Shown piece by piece: positions 16,576 through 25,933 of a stretch of 64,000 bases of DNA (position 1 is its first letter; each line of letters begins with the position of its first letter). The DNA comes from an uncultured Eubacteriales bacterium (lineage in GTDB: Bacteria > Bacillota > Clostridia > Oscillospirales > CAG-272): NCBI GenBank assembly GCA_934402395.1, contig CAKRTQ010000002.1, positions 148,751 to 212,750 on the forward strand. The letters run 5' to 3'. A program made the translations under genes and the position numbers. The notes beneath the pieces are model-generated. The model saw only the letters and a list, made by a program, of their open reading frames with translations, did no database searches and was not told where the DNA came from.

Positions 16576-18300
16576 TCAGATCTTTTCGGTCTTTTTCATG
16601 CATATAAGCCCGAGAGATGTACCCAGCACCGTTTTTGCGGCTGCCGAAAGCGCAAGACGCGATGCACGCACACGCGCGTCCTCGGCGTTCAGTATCTGGC
16701 AGTTATGATAGAACCGGTTGTACGATGCGGTAAGATCTATCATATAGCGCGTGATGACCGACGGCTCGTAATCGCGCAATGCCGCAAGCACACGGTCGGG
16801 AAATACCGCCAGAAACTTCAGCAGGTCATGCTCTTCCGGAGTGCCGAGTGCATAACCGCCCTCGGGCATTCCGACCTCGCATCCCGCGCGCGAAAGCAGC
16901 GAGCAGATACGTGCGTATGTGTACTGCACATACGGACCGGTATTGCCGTCGTATGAAAGGGCATCCTCAAGCATAAAGTTTATGTCCTTTATGCGGTTGT
17001 TGGAAAGATAGTAGAATACTATTGCGCCGACGCCGACATTTTCGGCGATCTTCTCAAGCTCGTCCTCCGGCATATCGGGATTTTTCCCGCGCGTGATCTC
17101 GCGCACCTTTTCGATCGATTCCGCAAAGAGGTCACGCAGGAGTATCACGTTTCCGGTACGTGTCGCAAGCTTTGTGCCGTTTATCGACACCGTTCCGTAA
17201 GGAACATGGATCAGTTTTGAGTACCAGTCGTAACCCATGAGCTCGACAACTTTGAACCACTGCGCAAAATGCAACGACTGACCGGCAGAAGTCACATATA
17301 TGCACTTATCGAAATCGTAAGTGTTCTTTCTGTATATTGCCGCAGCTATGTCGCGCGACGGATATATAGACGAACCGTCTTTCTTAAGTATCAGGCAGGG
17401 CGGCATACCGTACTTTTCAAGGTCGACGATCTCCGCGCCGCCGTCCGACTTGAGAAGTCCTTTTTGGCGCAGCTCGTCAACGACAGCGGGCACCTTGTCA
17501 TAATAAAAGCTCTCGCCGCAGTAGCTGTCAAAGGTTATGCCGAGCTGATCGTAGGTCTTTTTGTACTCGCGGAGAGATATCTCAATGAACCACTGCCAGA
17601 GCTTCATATTTTCCTCATCATGATGCTCAAGCTTTGTGAACTCCGCACGCGCCTCGTCGTTGAGTTCGGGGTGTATCTCCGCTTCCTCATGGAATTTTAC
17701 ATAAAGAGCGACAAGCTCGTCGATCTCCTTTTTTTCGACCTCCTCACGGCTTCCCCATCTGCGGTACGCAACTATGAGCTTACCGAACTGGGTCCCCCAG
17801 TCGCCCAGATGGTTGACGCCAACACACTTATACCCGGCAAATTCATGCAGGAGCTTAAGCGAGTGACCGATAACGGTGGTCCCGAGGTGTCCTATATGGA
17901 ATGGCTTGGCAATGTTCGGAGAAGAATAATCAAGAACAACGGTCTTGCCCGCGCCGATGTCTGGCGCGCCGTATTTTTCACCCTTCGCAAGGATCTCGCC
18001 GATAACCGAGGCGGCAAGCTCGCTGTCGTCAAGCCGGAAGTTAAGGTATCCTTTCACCGATTCGGCAGAAGCAACACCCGTGGCGGCAAATACGTCCGCA
18101 AGCGCGTCCGATATCTGCGCGGGAGCGCGACGCAGCGTTCTGCTCAGCTTGAAGCATGGCAGGGCTATGTCTCCCATCGATGCATCCGGCGGATACTCAA
18201 GCATTGCTGCAAGTTCGTTCGTGGACGGCGCCGCGCCGGGAGCCATGCTCTCTATCTTTTCGCGCAACGCCTTTGCGATTTCGTTTTTTACATTAGTCAT
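16576..18300 (-). CDS. argS: arginyl-tRNA synthetase
   Basis: Class I aminoacyl-tRNA synthetase of 574 residues. The N-terminal additional domain is followed by SSPNIAKPFHIGHLGTTVIG (HIGH motif), the VNHLGDWGTQFGKL block, and TKLATRTGN in the KMSKS position, a normal ArgRS variant. The C-terminal anticodon domain has YVQYTYARICSLL and the conserved FYHNCQIL. It lies 41 bases upstream of yebC in the direction of transcription. Confidence 0.96.
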   Translation of the reverse strand: MTNVKNEIAKALREKIESMAPGAAPSTNELAAMLEYPPDASMGDIALPCFKLSRTLRRAPAQISDALADVFAATGVASAESVKGYLNFRLDDSELAASVIGEILAKGEKYGAPDIGAGKTVVLDYSSPNIAKPFHIGHLGTTVIGHSLKLLHEFAGYKCVGVNHLGDWGTQFGKLIVAYRRWGSREEVEKKEIDELVALYVKFHEEAEIHPELNDEARAEFTKLEHHDEENMKLWQWFIEISLREYKKTYDQLGITFDSYCGESFYYDKVPAVVDELRQKGLLKSDGGAEIVDLEKYGMPPCLILKKDGSSIYPSRDIAAAIYRKNTYDFDKCIYVTSAGQSLHFAQWFKVVELMGYDWYSKLIHVPYGTVSINGTKLATRTGNVILLRDLFAESIEKVREITRGKNPDMPEDELEKIAENVGVGAIVFYYLSNNRIKDINFMLEDALSYDGNTGPYVQYTYARICSLLSRAGCEVGMPEGGYALGTPEEHDLLKFLAVFPDRVLAALRDYEPSVITRYMIDLTASYNRFYHNCQILNAEDARVRASRLALSAAAKTVLGTSLGLICMKKTEKI

Positions 18301-18357
18301 AAAATCCGTGCCTTTCTGTATGGCTTAGTAGAAAATAATATTTTTATAAAATCAGCC

Positions 18358-18534
18358 TCAGTCGTCGCTTTTACCGTCTCCGCCCTTTTTGCCGATCACG
18401 ACAAGGACAATAACAAGAACGACAGCTATACCGGCTATAACAGCCCAAAGCCATGGGCGGCTTTCATCTCCTGTTGCGGGAGAAACGGTGAGAGATGCCA
18501 GAATCGAATAAATAATTGATGCTAAAGCCTTCAT
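18358..18534 (-). CDS. 58-residue membrane protein with a sortase-signal-like tail
   Basis: Starts with ATG at 18534 and has AAAGG 9 bases upstream. A weakly hydrophobic N-terminus (MKALASIIYSILASL) is followed by SPATGDE, a tryptophan pair, a 19-residue hydrophobic helix (WAVIAGIAVVLVIVLVVIG) and a charged end KKGGDGKSDD. The order PxTG, hydrophobic helix, positive tail is that of a cell-wall sorting signal, but LPxTG is SPATG here and almost nothing precedes it. It may be a small single-pass membrane protein, or the end of a once longer surface protein. It sits between recN and argS. Confidence 0.65.
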   Translation of the reverse strand: MKALASIIYSILASLTVSPATGDESRPWLWAVIAGIAVVLVIVLVVIGKKGGDGKSDD

Positions 18535-18605
18535 TTTGTTTTACCTTTCTTTTCTGTTCTTTTTTTCTGTCGAAATAAGTATTTTAAAAACAGCGTTATA
18601 TCAAT

Positions 18606-20297
18606 TCACGTCCCGCATCCCGAGGCTCGTCCCTCGGATATCAGCTCGCGCGCCGCAAGACGCTGCACATCGGTGACGTTTATACCGCCGAGGATACGTG
18701 CGGTCTCCTCTATTCTCCCCGCTTCATCAAGCTTTCTGACAGTAGATTCGCTCCTTCCGTCGCGCTCGGTTTTGGATATAAGCAGGTGGGTGTCGGCAAG
18801 CGAGGCTATCTGCGCCGAGTGCGTAACGCAAAATATCTGTGTTCCGCGCGCCGCCTCCTTCAGCTTTATGCCGACCTTTCGCGAGGTCTTGCCGGAGATT
18901 CCCGCATCAACCTCATCATAAATGAGTGTGGGAACGCCGTCAAGCCCCGACAGCACGCTTTTGAGAGACAGCATGATCCTTGAAAGCTCGCCGCCCGAGG
19001 CAATCTTTGCGAGCGGTCTGGGCGGTTCGCCGGGATTTGTGGCGATCATGAATTCCACGCGGTCAAGACCGTACTGAGACGGCTCATCGAGCGGCTCAAC
19101 GGAGATCGCAAAGCGCACCTTCGGCATATCAAGGAACGCAAGCGAATCAGCCACCCGTGTCTCTATCCCCGCAGCAGCCGCACGTCTCAATTCGCCGAGT
19201 GCCGCGCCGGCTGCGCGAAGATCGGCATCAAGCTCACGTTCTCGTCGTCGCAGCTCATCGATCCTGTCGCCTCCGCCTTCAAGTGCGCTGAGCTTTGCCT
19301 CAGCAGCCTCTCTGAAAGCGATTATTTCCTCGACTGTCGATCCGTACTTGCGTTTGAGACGTGTTATCGCCTCAAGCCGCGATTCCACGGCATCGATCTT
19401 TGCAGTCACATCGCCGTCATCGTTCTCGCCCATATGCGCGTAGACCTCGGCTGCAATATCATCCGCTTCGTACCGGCAGGATTCAAGCCTTTCGGCATAT
19501 TCCCGGTACTCGGGGTATACATCGGATATCTTTTTCAGCGCATCCGCCGCCTTTGACAGCAGATACGATGCGGTCACTCCCTTTTCGTTGCCGTATATTG
19601 CGCGAAGCGCAATATCTGTCTGTTTTTTTATGGTCTCAAGGCTTGAAAGCCGCTTCTTTTCGGTGAGCAGACGCTCCTCCTCGCCCGCCTTCAGTTTGAG
19701 CGCCGCTATATCCTTTATCTGATATTCAAGCATATCGCGGAGCTGGTTGACTTCCTTTTCATCGCGGCACAGTTCTTTGATCTCCGCTCTGACGCCGCCA
19801 AGCTCCGAATATATCTTTTCGTATTTTTCAAGCATTTCGCCGGAATGCGCCGCAGCATCAAGCATTGACCGCTGCATTGCCGGATCTGTAAGCCTTATAT
19901 TTTCATTCTGACCGTGTATCGATACCAAAAGTCCGCCGACACGCTTCAGCACCGCCTGAGTGACCGTTCTGCCGTCTGCGCGGCAGGTCGAACGTCCGTC
20001 TGCGGTAAGGGTGCGTTCAAGACACACTTCCCCGTTTTCGCATTCGATACCCATGTGCGAAAGCTCATCGGCAATGCGGCCCGCAATACCGTCAAACACT
20101 GCCGAAACGCACGCGCGCAGCTGACCGGTACGCATCAGTTCTCGCCCGGTGCGGTTACAAAGCAGAAAATTGATACTGTCGATGATTATCGACTTACCCG
20201 CTCCCGTTTCGCCGGTCATGGCTGTAAAGCCTTCGTCGGCATCAAGATCAAGCGTTCTGATAACGGCGATATTTTCTATATGGAGTGATCTCAGCAT
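18606..20297 (-). CDS. recN: DNA repair protein RecN
   Basis: SMC-like ATPase recruited to double-strand breaks. The 563-residue protein has Walker A TGETGAGKS near residue 28, a long central coiled coil (about 160-380) with a hinge-like middle, and the C-terminal ASGGELSRIML signature and TLIYDEVDAGISG Walker B. The ATG at 20297 has GGGAGG 7 bases upstream. It closes the nusB cluster, following argR as in many Firmicutes. Confidence 0.95.
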   Translation of the reverse strand: MLRSLHIENIAVIRTLDLDADEGFTAMTGETGAGKSIIIDSINFLLCNRTGRELMRTGQLRACVSAVFDGIAGRIADELSHMGIECENGEVCLERTLTADGRSTCRADGRTVTQAVLKRVGGLLVSIHGQNENIRLTDPAMQRSMLDAAAHSGEMLEKYEKIYSELGGVRAEIKELCRDEKEVNQLRDMLEYQIKDIAALKLKAGEEERLLTEKKRLSSLETIKKQTDIALRAIYGNEKGVTASYLLSKAADALKKISDVYPEYREYAERLESCRYEADDIAAEVYAHMGENDDGDVTAKIDAVESRLEAITRLKRKYGSTVEEIIAFREAAEAKLSALEGGGDRIDELRRRERELDADLRAAGAALGELRRAAAAGIETRVADSLAFLDMPKVRFAISVEPLDEPSQYGLDRVEFMIATNPGEPPRPLAKIASGGELSRIMLSLKSVLSGLDGVPTLIYDEVDAGISGKTSRKVGIKLKEAARGTQIFCVTHSAQIASLADTHLLISKTERDGRSESTVRKLDEAGRIEETARILGGINVTDVQRLAARELISEGRASGCGT

Positions 20298-20333
20298 TTT
20301 TCCGCCTCCCTTCCGAGTGAGCAAAGCGCGCCG

Positions 20334-20789
20334 TCAGACTGACCTCAGCAGAGTTTTGATCTTTTCGCTGAGTGCTTTCGAGGAATCCAGTCCGCGCGTA
20401 ACGATGAAAATAGTATCGTCGCCCGCAACGCTGCCGAGTATTTCGTTTGTTTCGATCGCATCGAGTCCCGCAGCCACCGCATTGGCTAACCCCGGATAGG
20501 TTGACAATACGATCATGTTGCCGGAGTAGTCCACTTTTTTTATTGATTCTATCAACGCAGAATTAAATCTGAAGCTGCCCGCGCCTTCATCCTGCTTCGG
20601 TAATGTGTATTTGTATGTCCCGCGTCCCGTGGGAACCTTTGAGAGCTGGAGATCCTTTATGTCGCGGGAAACGGTTGCCTGAGTCACCTTGTATCCCTCG
20701 CGGCGCAAAAGACCGATAAGAGCCTCCTGCGTTTCGACCTCACAGTGCTCCACAAGAGAAATAATTTTTTGCTGCCGTCCGCTTTTCAT
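20334..20789 (-). CDS. argR: arginine repressor ArgR/AhrC
   Basis: A 151-residue arginine-sensing regulator. The N-terminal winged helix contains ETQEALIGLLRREGYKVTQATVSRDIKDL; the C-terminal oligomerisation and arginine-binding domain contains YPGLANAVAAGLD and GSVAGDDTIFIV, with the paired aspartates that bind arginine. It lies between nadK and recN, the typical position. No arginine biosynthesis gene is in the window except argS. Confidence 0.95.
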   Translation of the reverse strand: MKSGRQQKIISLVEHCEVETQEALIGLLRREGYKVTQATVSRDIKDLQLSKVPTGRGTYKYTLPKQDEGAGSFRFNSALIESIKKVDYSGNMIVLSTYPGLANAVAAGLDAIETNEILGSVAGDDTIFIVTRGLDSSKALSEKIKTLLRSV

Positions 20790-20847
20790 TATTTGACCAC
20801 GCCTTTCTGCCAGATGCTTTTTTACCGTATTTTCTTTTTTCCGTAAT

Positions 20848-21735
20848 TCATATCCCGCTCATTTTGCGGCAGAACATCGAATAGAACGAATCTTCCTTAA
20901 GTCTTACAATACCCGCCGACTTATCCGAACGCGTGACTCTAACCGAATCGCCGCGAGAGAGCTTGACATTCACTCTGCCGTCGACCGTAAGAAACAGCGC
21001 CGGCTCGCGCTGACAGATATTCACGATTTCAAGACGCGCACTGTCGGGAAACACGATAGGCTTCGAGCATACCGAATGTGCGCATATGGGAGTTATGCAT
21101 ATTCCGCCAAGACGCGGATCGAGCACCGGTCCGCCTGCGGACAGAGAATACGCCGTTGACCCTGTGGGAGTCGATGCGATCAGACCGTCGGCGCGGTATG
21201 ACGCAACGGTTTTTCCGTTTTCCCTCAGTTCGATATCCACGATCCGCGCCACCGAGCCGTTTGATACGACCGCATCGTTGAGCGCCCGCGCAATGTACAC
21301 GCGCTTGCGTTCAGCACCGTCGGCACGTCCCAGCACCTCAACGTTCAGCATCGAATGCTTTTCTATGTTGTATGATCCCACGTATAGTCTGTCTATGAGC
21401 GACAGCTCATCGATTTCAAGATCGCAAAGAAAACCGAGCCTGCCTTTGTTTATTCCGAGCACGGGGATCCCGCGCGATGCGGACCGCCGCGCCGCCTCAA
21501 GCACCGAGCCGTCGCCGCCTACGACCGCCACAAGCTCCGCGTTCTCATAAAGCGTGTGCGCAGTCATATAGCGCGGCGTAATGCCGGTAGCTTCTATCCC
21601 GCATTTTCCGCGCGCGGAAAGATCGAGCAATATTGCGGCTCCGTGCGCCGCAAATGCACGCGCTACGCTGCGTGCCGCCTCGGCTTTTTCCGGTATATTA
21701 AAATTTGTGACCAATGCTACCTTTGAAAACTGCAC
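20848..21735 (-). CDS. nadK: NAD kinase
   Basis: Phosphorylates NAD to NADP. The 295-residue protein contains VGGDGSVLEAAR (GGDGS catalytic motif), GINKGRLGFL and DGLIASTPTGSTAYSLSAGGP, all diagnostic. A GTG at 21735 is the best start: GGAGG lies 5 bases before it and the residues after it form the first strand; the open frame extends 28 more codons without a ribosome binding site. Confidence 0.95.
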   Translation of the reverse strand: MQFSKVALVTNFNIPEKAEAARSVARAFAAHGAAILLDLSARGKCGIEATGITPRYMTAHTLYENAELVAVVGGDGSVLEAARRSASRGIPVLGINKGRLGFLCDLEIDELSLIDRLYVGSYNIEKHSMLNVEVLGRADGAERKRVYIARALNDAVVSNGSVARIVDIELRENGKTVASYRADGLIASTPTGSTAYSLSAGGPVLDPRLGGICITPICAHSVCSKPIVFPDSARLEIVNICQREPALFLTVDGRVNVKLSRGDSVRVTRSDKSAGIVRLKEDSFYSMFCRKMSGI

Positions 21736-21793
21736 GAATCCCTCCGTAATTATACGCCGCAGCGAATTTTGCGGCTTTTCTTTATTTGATTTG

Positions 21794-22552
21794 TCACATG
21801 ATCCCGTTTCCGGACGCACGGCGTCTGAAGCGGGCGAGATATTCCGTATTTCCGTCTCCGCCCGTTATGGGCGAAACTATAATGCCGAGGCAGTCAAATC
21901 CGACCAACTCCGCAGCATAACGGACATTTTTGACCGCGCGCTCACGTGCTGATGCCGAGCGGACTATGCCGCCCTTGCCGACGTCAGCTCTTCCGACCTC
22001 GAACTGAGGTTTTATCAGGCTGATAAGTTCCCCGCCGTATCGAAGAAGCGCGGGGATCGCGGGAAGTATAAGCGTCTGCGAGATGAAAGAAACGTCCATC
22101 ACTGCAATGTCATACCCATCGCCCGCATCCGCCGGCGAAATATACCGCGCGTTGACCCTTTCAAGCGAACGGACGCGCGCATCACCGGCAAGCCGCGGCG
22201 CAAGCTGATCGTGACCGGAATCGACCGCAGTCACGTGCGCGGCACCGTGTGCCAGAAGACAATCGGTAAATCCGCCGGTCGACGCTCCTATGTCGATCGC
22301 GCGCACGCCAGCCACCGAAATGCCAAAGGTATCAAGCGCCGCTTCAAGCTTGAGCCCGCCGCGGCTTACATATTTCGTTTCGGGCGACGGTGTGATGTTG
22401 ACGGTCAAGACATCTGTCTCGTCCGGGATATCCGCCGATGGCTTGCCTATAATCCTGCCGTTCACCGCGACGTATCCGCCCTCTATCAATTTTTTTGCGG
22501 ATTCGCGGCTTGCCGCCAACCCGCGCTTTACAAGAAAAACATCAGCCCTCAT
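21794..22552 (-). CDS. tlyA: TlyA-family rRNA ribose methyltransferase
   Basis: A 252-residue protein with an N-terminal S4 RNA-binding domain (RADVFLVKRGLAASRESAKKLIEGG) and a FtsJ/RrmJ-like methyltransferase domain with AIDIGASTGGFTDCLL as the SAM site and MDVSFIS as the later motif. TlyA proteins 2'-O-methylate cytidines of rRNA. It lies 10 bases after ispA and 58 bases before nadK. Confidence 0.93.
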   Translation of the reverse strand: MRADVFLVKRGLAASRESAKKLIEGGYVAVNGRIIGKPSADIPDETDVLTVNITPSPETKYVSRGGLKLEAALDTFGISVAGVRAIDIGASTGGFTDCLLAHGAAHVTAVDSGHDQLAPRLAGDARVRSLERVNARYISPADAGDGYDIAVMDVSFISQTLILPAIPALLRYGGELISLIKPQFEVGRADVGKGGIVRSASARERAVKNVRYAAELVGFDCLGIIVSPITGGDGNTEYLARFRRRASGNGIM

Positions 22553-22561
22553 AGCTTGCTT

Positions 22562-23458
22562 TCACTTGCGTCTGACAAGAAGCCACTCGGCAAGCGACAC
22601 AAGCATTTCGCTACCCGGATAGTGCTTTACGGCATTTATTGCCTCATTGGTAACGCGCCGTGCCTCTTCACGCGCTTCTGCCGCGCTCATAAAGCTGAGG
22701 TATGTCGTCTTTCCGTCTCTTGCATCGGACCCGACCGATTTGCCAAGCTCATCCGCTGTGCTTTCGGCATCAAGAACATCGTCAATGATCTGAAATGCCA
22801 TACCTGTTGAAAGCGCATATGTGCGCGCCGCCTGCATTCTTTCATCGCCGTCCGGCACACCGGCGGCTATGCATCCGAGTCCGGTGCTGACGCGCATAAG
22901 CTCGCCGGTTTTTCTGCTGTAAAGAAGACGAAGCTCATCAAGCGATATCGCACGCGTTTCAGCAGCCATATCCATTATCTGCCCTTCTATCATGCCTATC
23001 GCGCCTCTGCCGAGCAGCTGCCCCGCGCGAAGAGCATCCGCGGGAACCGCATACGGATTTTCAAGAGCCGTCACCAGCGAGCGCACCTCAAGCGCATCGC
23101 CCGCAAGCAAAGCCGTTGCCTCTCCGTGGACCTTATGATTGGTCGGTCTGCCGCGTCTCATGTCATCGTCATCCATACACGGAAGGTCGTCGTGGATGAG
23201 TGAAAATGTATGCATCATCTCAACGGCGCAGGCAAACGGCATTGCAGCCGCTTCGCTGCCGCCGAAAAGACGGCAGAATTCAAGCGTAAGGTACGGCCTT
23301 ATCCGCTTTCCGCCTGCCATGAGGCTGTAAAGCTCCGCGCCGCAGAGCATATCGTTCCCGGCATGTTCCGGATAGTACCCGCGAAGCGCCGCAGCGGTTT
23401 TTTTTGCCGCAAGATCAAGCGCATCGGTAATTACGGCATTTGTTTTATCAAAAGACAT
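22562..23458 (-). CDS. ispA: polyprenyl (farnesyl/geranyl) diphosphate synthase
   Basis: Condenses isopentenyl diphosphate with allylic diphosphates in the cytosol. The 298-residue trans-prenyl-transferase has the first aspartate-rich motif HDDLPCMDDDDMRRGRPTNH near residue 93 and the second, IIDDVLD, near 210. It starts 7 bases after xseB. The dxs gene that often follows it in other Firmicutes is missing; tlyA comes next. Confidence 0.94.
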   Translation of the reverse strand: MSFDKTNAVITDALDLAAKKTAAALRGYYPEHAGNDMLCGAELYSLMAGGKRIRPYLTLEFCRLFGGSEAAAMPFACAVEMMHTFSLIHDDLPCMDDDDMRRGRPTNHKVHGEATALLAGDALEVRSLVTALENPYAVPADALRAGQLLGRGAIGMIEGQIMDMAAETRAISLDELRLLYSRKTGELMRVSTGLGCIAAGVPDGDERMQAARTYALSTGMAFQIIDDVLDAESTADELGKSVGSDARDGKTTYLSFMSAAEAREEARRVTNEAINAVKHYPGSEMLVSLAEWLLVRRK

Positions 23459-23465
23459 TTTATCC

Positions 23466-23741
23466 TCAGCTTTCCGAACCGGTCAGAATATTGACACGTC
23501 TCTCCGCTTCCTCAAGCTTTCCCGAACAGAGCCGGACCAGCGCCACGCCCTCCTCGTACAGCTTCATGGACTCCTCAAGCGATGTTTTTCCGTCTTCAAG
23601 AGCACGCACAACGGCTTCAAGGCGCGTCATTGCCGCTTCAAACGTCACAGATTCTTTTTTGACCGTTTTTTCCGTCTTTGAAGGGCGCGTTTTTTTAGGC
23701 GCAGCGGTGCCTTCCTTATCGTTTATTATATCGTTATCCAT
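23466..23741 (-). CDS. xseB: exodeoxyribonuclease VII small subunit
   Basis: A 91-residue partner of XseA. The conserved helical region contains TFEAAMTRLEAVVRALEDG and SLEESMKLYEEGVALVRLC. A basic low-complexity N-terminal extension of about 35 residues is unusual for the family (about 75 residues). Its start overlaps the xseA stop by 8 bases. Confidence 0.93.
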   Translation of the reverse strand: MDNDIINDKEGTAAPKKTRPSKTEKTVKKESVTFEAAMTRLEAVVRALEDGKTSLEESMKLYEEGVALVRLCSGKLEEAERRVNILTGSES

Positions 23742-24972
23742 TGTTTTTCCTCATAATTCCGTCAACGGTCGCGGCAACCTCTCCGTCCCGCATCGTGAGC
23801 TTTATCTCATCGCCCACGCAAAGACCGTCAACACCTCCGATTATTCTTCTGCCGTCACCGGAATGCACTGCGGCATATCCGCGCGCCAGCACGCTCAGGG
23901 GATTCATCGCGTCAAGCGAAGCCACCGCCGCGCCAAAACGCGAACGGGCATTTTTAAGGCGCATGGAATATACCGTGCCGAGCCGCTCCTCGCACATAAG
24001 CAGTGCCGTTCGGCGCGTGTCGAGCATGAATGCGGGATCGGTCAGCGAGCGCCGCGACGCAAGAGCGGCGAGCCGCGCCTTTTCGCGTTCAAGCTTTGCG
24101 CCGAGCAAAGATGACAGCCGCGAGCCTACATTTGAAAGCTGAGTTGCGAGTCTTGCCGAATCCGGCACCGCGAGCTCAGCCGCCGCAGAAGGCGTCGGAG
24201 CGCGGAGATCGGCGGCAAGATCAGCTATCGTAAAGTCGGTTTCATGACCGACCGCGCTTATTACCGGTATATGCGATGCTGCGATCGTTCGCGCCAAGCC
24301 CTCGCCGTTGAACGCCCAGAGGTCTTCCATCGAGCCGCCTCCGCGTCCGATTATCAGCACATCGGGCGCACCGTCTGCCATCCGATTGAAATATCTGATG
24401 CCTGCCGACACAGACGCCTCCGCCCCCTCGCCCTGTACGAGCGTAGGATAAAGCGTCACCTCGGCATACGGAAAGCGTCTTGCGAGAATATTCAGAATAT
24501 CCTGTATCGCCGCACCCGTGGGCGATGTTACAACGCCTATCCGTTCGGGATATTTCGGTATCGGCTTTTTGCGTGATTCGTCAAACAGCCCCTCCGCCCC
24601 GAGACGAGCCTTGAGCTGTTCATATCGAAGATAAAGCGCACCCGCGCCGTCGGGGATCATATCGGTGACATATATCTGATATTGTCCGCTCTTTACATAG
24701 GACGAAATATGCCCGAAAAGCACCGCCTTCATGCCGTTTTCGGGCACAAAGTCAAGCCGCGAGGCATATGAGCGGAACATTACCGCGGCAATGGCGCCGC
24801 CATCGTCCTTCAGCGTGAAGTAAAAATGTCCCGTCTGGTAGTGATTTTTAAAATTTGAAATTTCCCCGCGCACCGCAACGGCAGCAAGCACATCGTCGGT
24901 GTCGAGAAGCGTTTTTATATATTCATTGAGAGCCGTGACGGACAGTGCCTCAATGCGCTGTGCGTTATCCAT
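23734..24972 (-). CDS. xseA: exodeoxyribonuclease VII large subunit
   Basis: Catalytic subunit of the single-strand DNA exonuclease. N-terminal OB fold with LSVTALNEYIK, GEISNFKNHYQTGHFYFTLKD and PEGKPIPKYPERIGVVTSPTGAAIQDI-like strands follow; the catalytic block has IGRGGGSMEDLWAFN and SAVGHETDFTIAD. Start is ATG at 24972, or at 24981; both lie inside the end of the upstream gene and neither has a clear ribosome binding site, so coupling is likely. Length 412 residues is close to the family norm. Confidence 0.94.
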   Translation of the reverse strand: MDNAQRIEALSVTALNEYIKTLLDTDDVLAAVAVRGEISNFKNHYQTGHFYFTLKDDGGAIAAVMFRSYASRLDFVPENGMKAVLFGHISSYVKSGQYQIYVTDMIPDGAGALYLRYEQLKARLGAEGLFDESRKKPIPKYPERIGVVTSPTGAAIQDILNILARRFPYAEVTLYPTLVQGEGAEASVSAGIRYFNRMADGAPDVLIIGRGGGSMEDLWAFNGEGLARTIAASHIPVISAVGHETDFTIADLAADLRAPTPSAAAELAVPDSARLATQLSNVGSRLSSLLGAKLEREKARLAALASRRSLTDPAFMLDTRRTALLMCEERLGTVYSMRLKNARSRFGAAVASLDAMNPLSVLARGYAAVHSGDGRRIIGGVDGLCVGDEIKLTMRDGEVAATVDGIMRKNNG

Positions 24973-25933
24973 TGTGTTCATCAATATATCTGCGCCTGCA
25001 TAGCAACGCCACACCGGCGGCGTTGTCGGCTGAAAAACACGGCTCCGCAAAACGGCAATCGCCAAGTGCTTCAAGCTGACGGCGTATGCGCCGGTTGCTC
25101 ATAACTCCACCGGCAAAAACTATCGGCAAACGACCGTATAAAACGCGAAGCTCCTCAGCCATTTTAAAAAGCACTGCCGCAATATAGTCAAGCAGGTACG
25201 CGGCAATGTCGCACGGCGGAATACCGTCCGCAAACTGTTTTTCTGTCTGGTTCTGCACGCCGGAAAGATTGCACCAGCCGTCTCTCACCGGGACGCGCGA
25301 GAATTTATATTTTTTGTCCGATGCCGCAGCCAGCTCTTCAAGTGCCGGACCGCACGGAAAACGCAGCCCGAGCATAACGCCGGCGCGGTCGATTGCCTGC
25401 CCGGCGTTGAGATCCTGCGTGCCCCCGATTATTTTCACGGAAAACACGCGCGACGGATCATCACCGGGACCGCAAAGCAACGCCTCGGTCGTTCCGCCCG
25501 AAACATGAAATGCAATATGTCTGCCGCCTATGAGCGACTCCGCACCCGACGAATACAGTGCTGCCATTATATGACCGCTCTGATGCGATACCCGGTAAAG
25601 CGGTACGGACGCAAGATCCGCCATTGCAGACGCCGCCGCTACACCGGCAAGAAAGCATGGCATATACGAACCCTCGGCATCGCGCGGCGCGGACGAAACT
25701 CCGAACGCCGCTACCCTTTCGCCCGCAAGGTCGCCCGCAAGCAGAGAGCGCAACCGCGCGGTAACAAGCGGCAGATTGCGTGTATGGGCAAACACGGCAT
25801 CCGACTGGCGCAACCCGCATTCGCCGGCTCCGACCGGGAGTGGCTCCTTGAAATTTGCCACTACCTTTCCATCTCCGGTGCACAGCGCAAGAGAGGTTGT
25901 GTAGTTGCTGGTGTCAACACCGCAGAAAAGCAT
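24965..25933 (-). CDS. TsaD/Kae1-family paralogue
   Basis: A 322-residue ASKHA-fold protein resembling TsaD, the tRNA threonylcarbamoyladenosine synthase subunit. It shows an N-terminal CGVDTSNYTTSLAL, the metal motif as HQSGH instead of the usual HLEGH, HVSGGTTEAL, IGGTQDLNAGQAIDRAGVMLG and FAGGVMSN. Divergence at the metal motif and shorter length suggest a paralogue rather than the housekeeping enzyme. It overlaps nusB by one base (TAATG) and xseA by 8, so it belongs to that operon, in the place where folD often sits. Confidence 0.8.
   Translation of the reverse strand: MLFCGVDTSNYTTSLALCTGDGKVVANFKEPLPVGAGECGLRQSDAVFAHTRNLPLVTARLRSLLAGDLAGERVAAFGVSSAPRDAEGSYMPCFLAGVAAASAMADLASVPLYRVSHQSGHIMAALYSSGAESLIGGRHIAFHVSGGTTEALLCGPGDDPSRVFSVKIIGGTQDLNAGQAIDRAGVMLGLRFPCGPALEELAAASDKKYKFSRVPVRDGWCNLSGVQNQTEKQFADGIPPCDIAAYLLDYIAAVLFKMAEELRVLYGRLPIVFAGGVMSNRRIRRQLEALGDCRFAEPCFSADNAAGVALLCRRRYIDEHNG

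Noticed and set aside
17269..18519. A plus-strand open frame of over 400 codons
   Set aside because: Antisense to argS, whose motifs are complete; similar long shadow frames occur opposite both ABC exporter genes (28.2-31.4 kb) and GH36 (49.9-51.1 kb).
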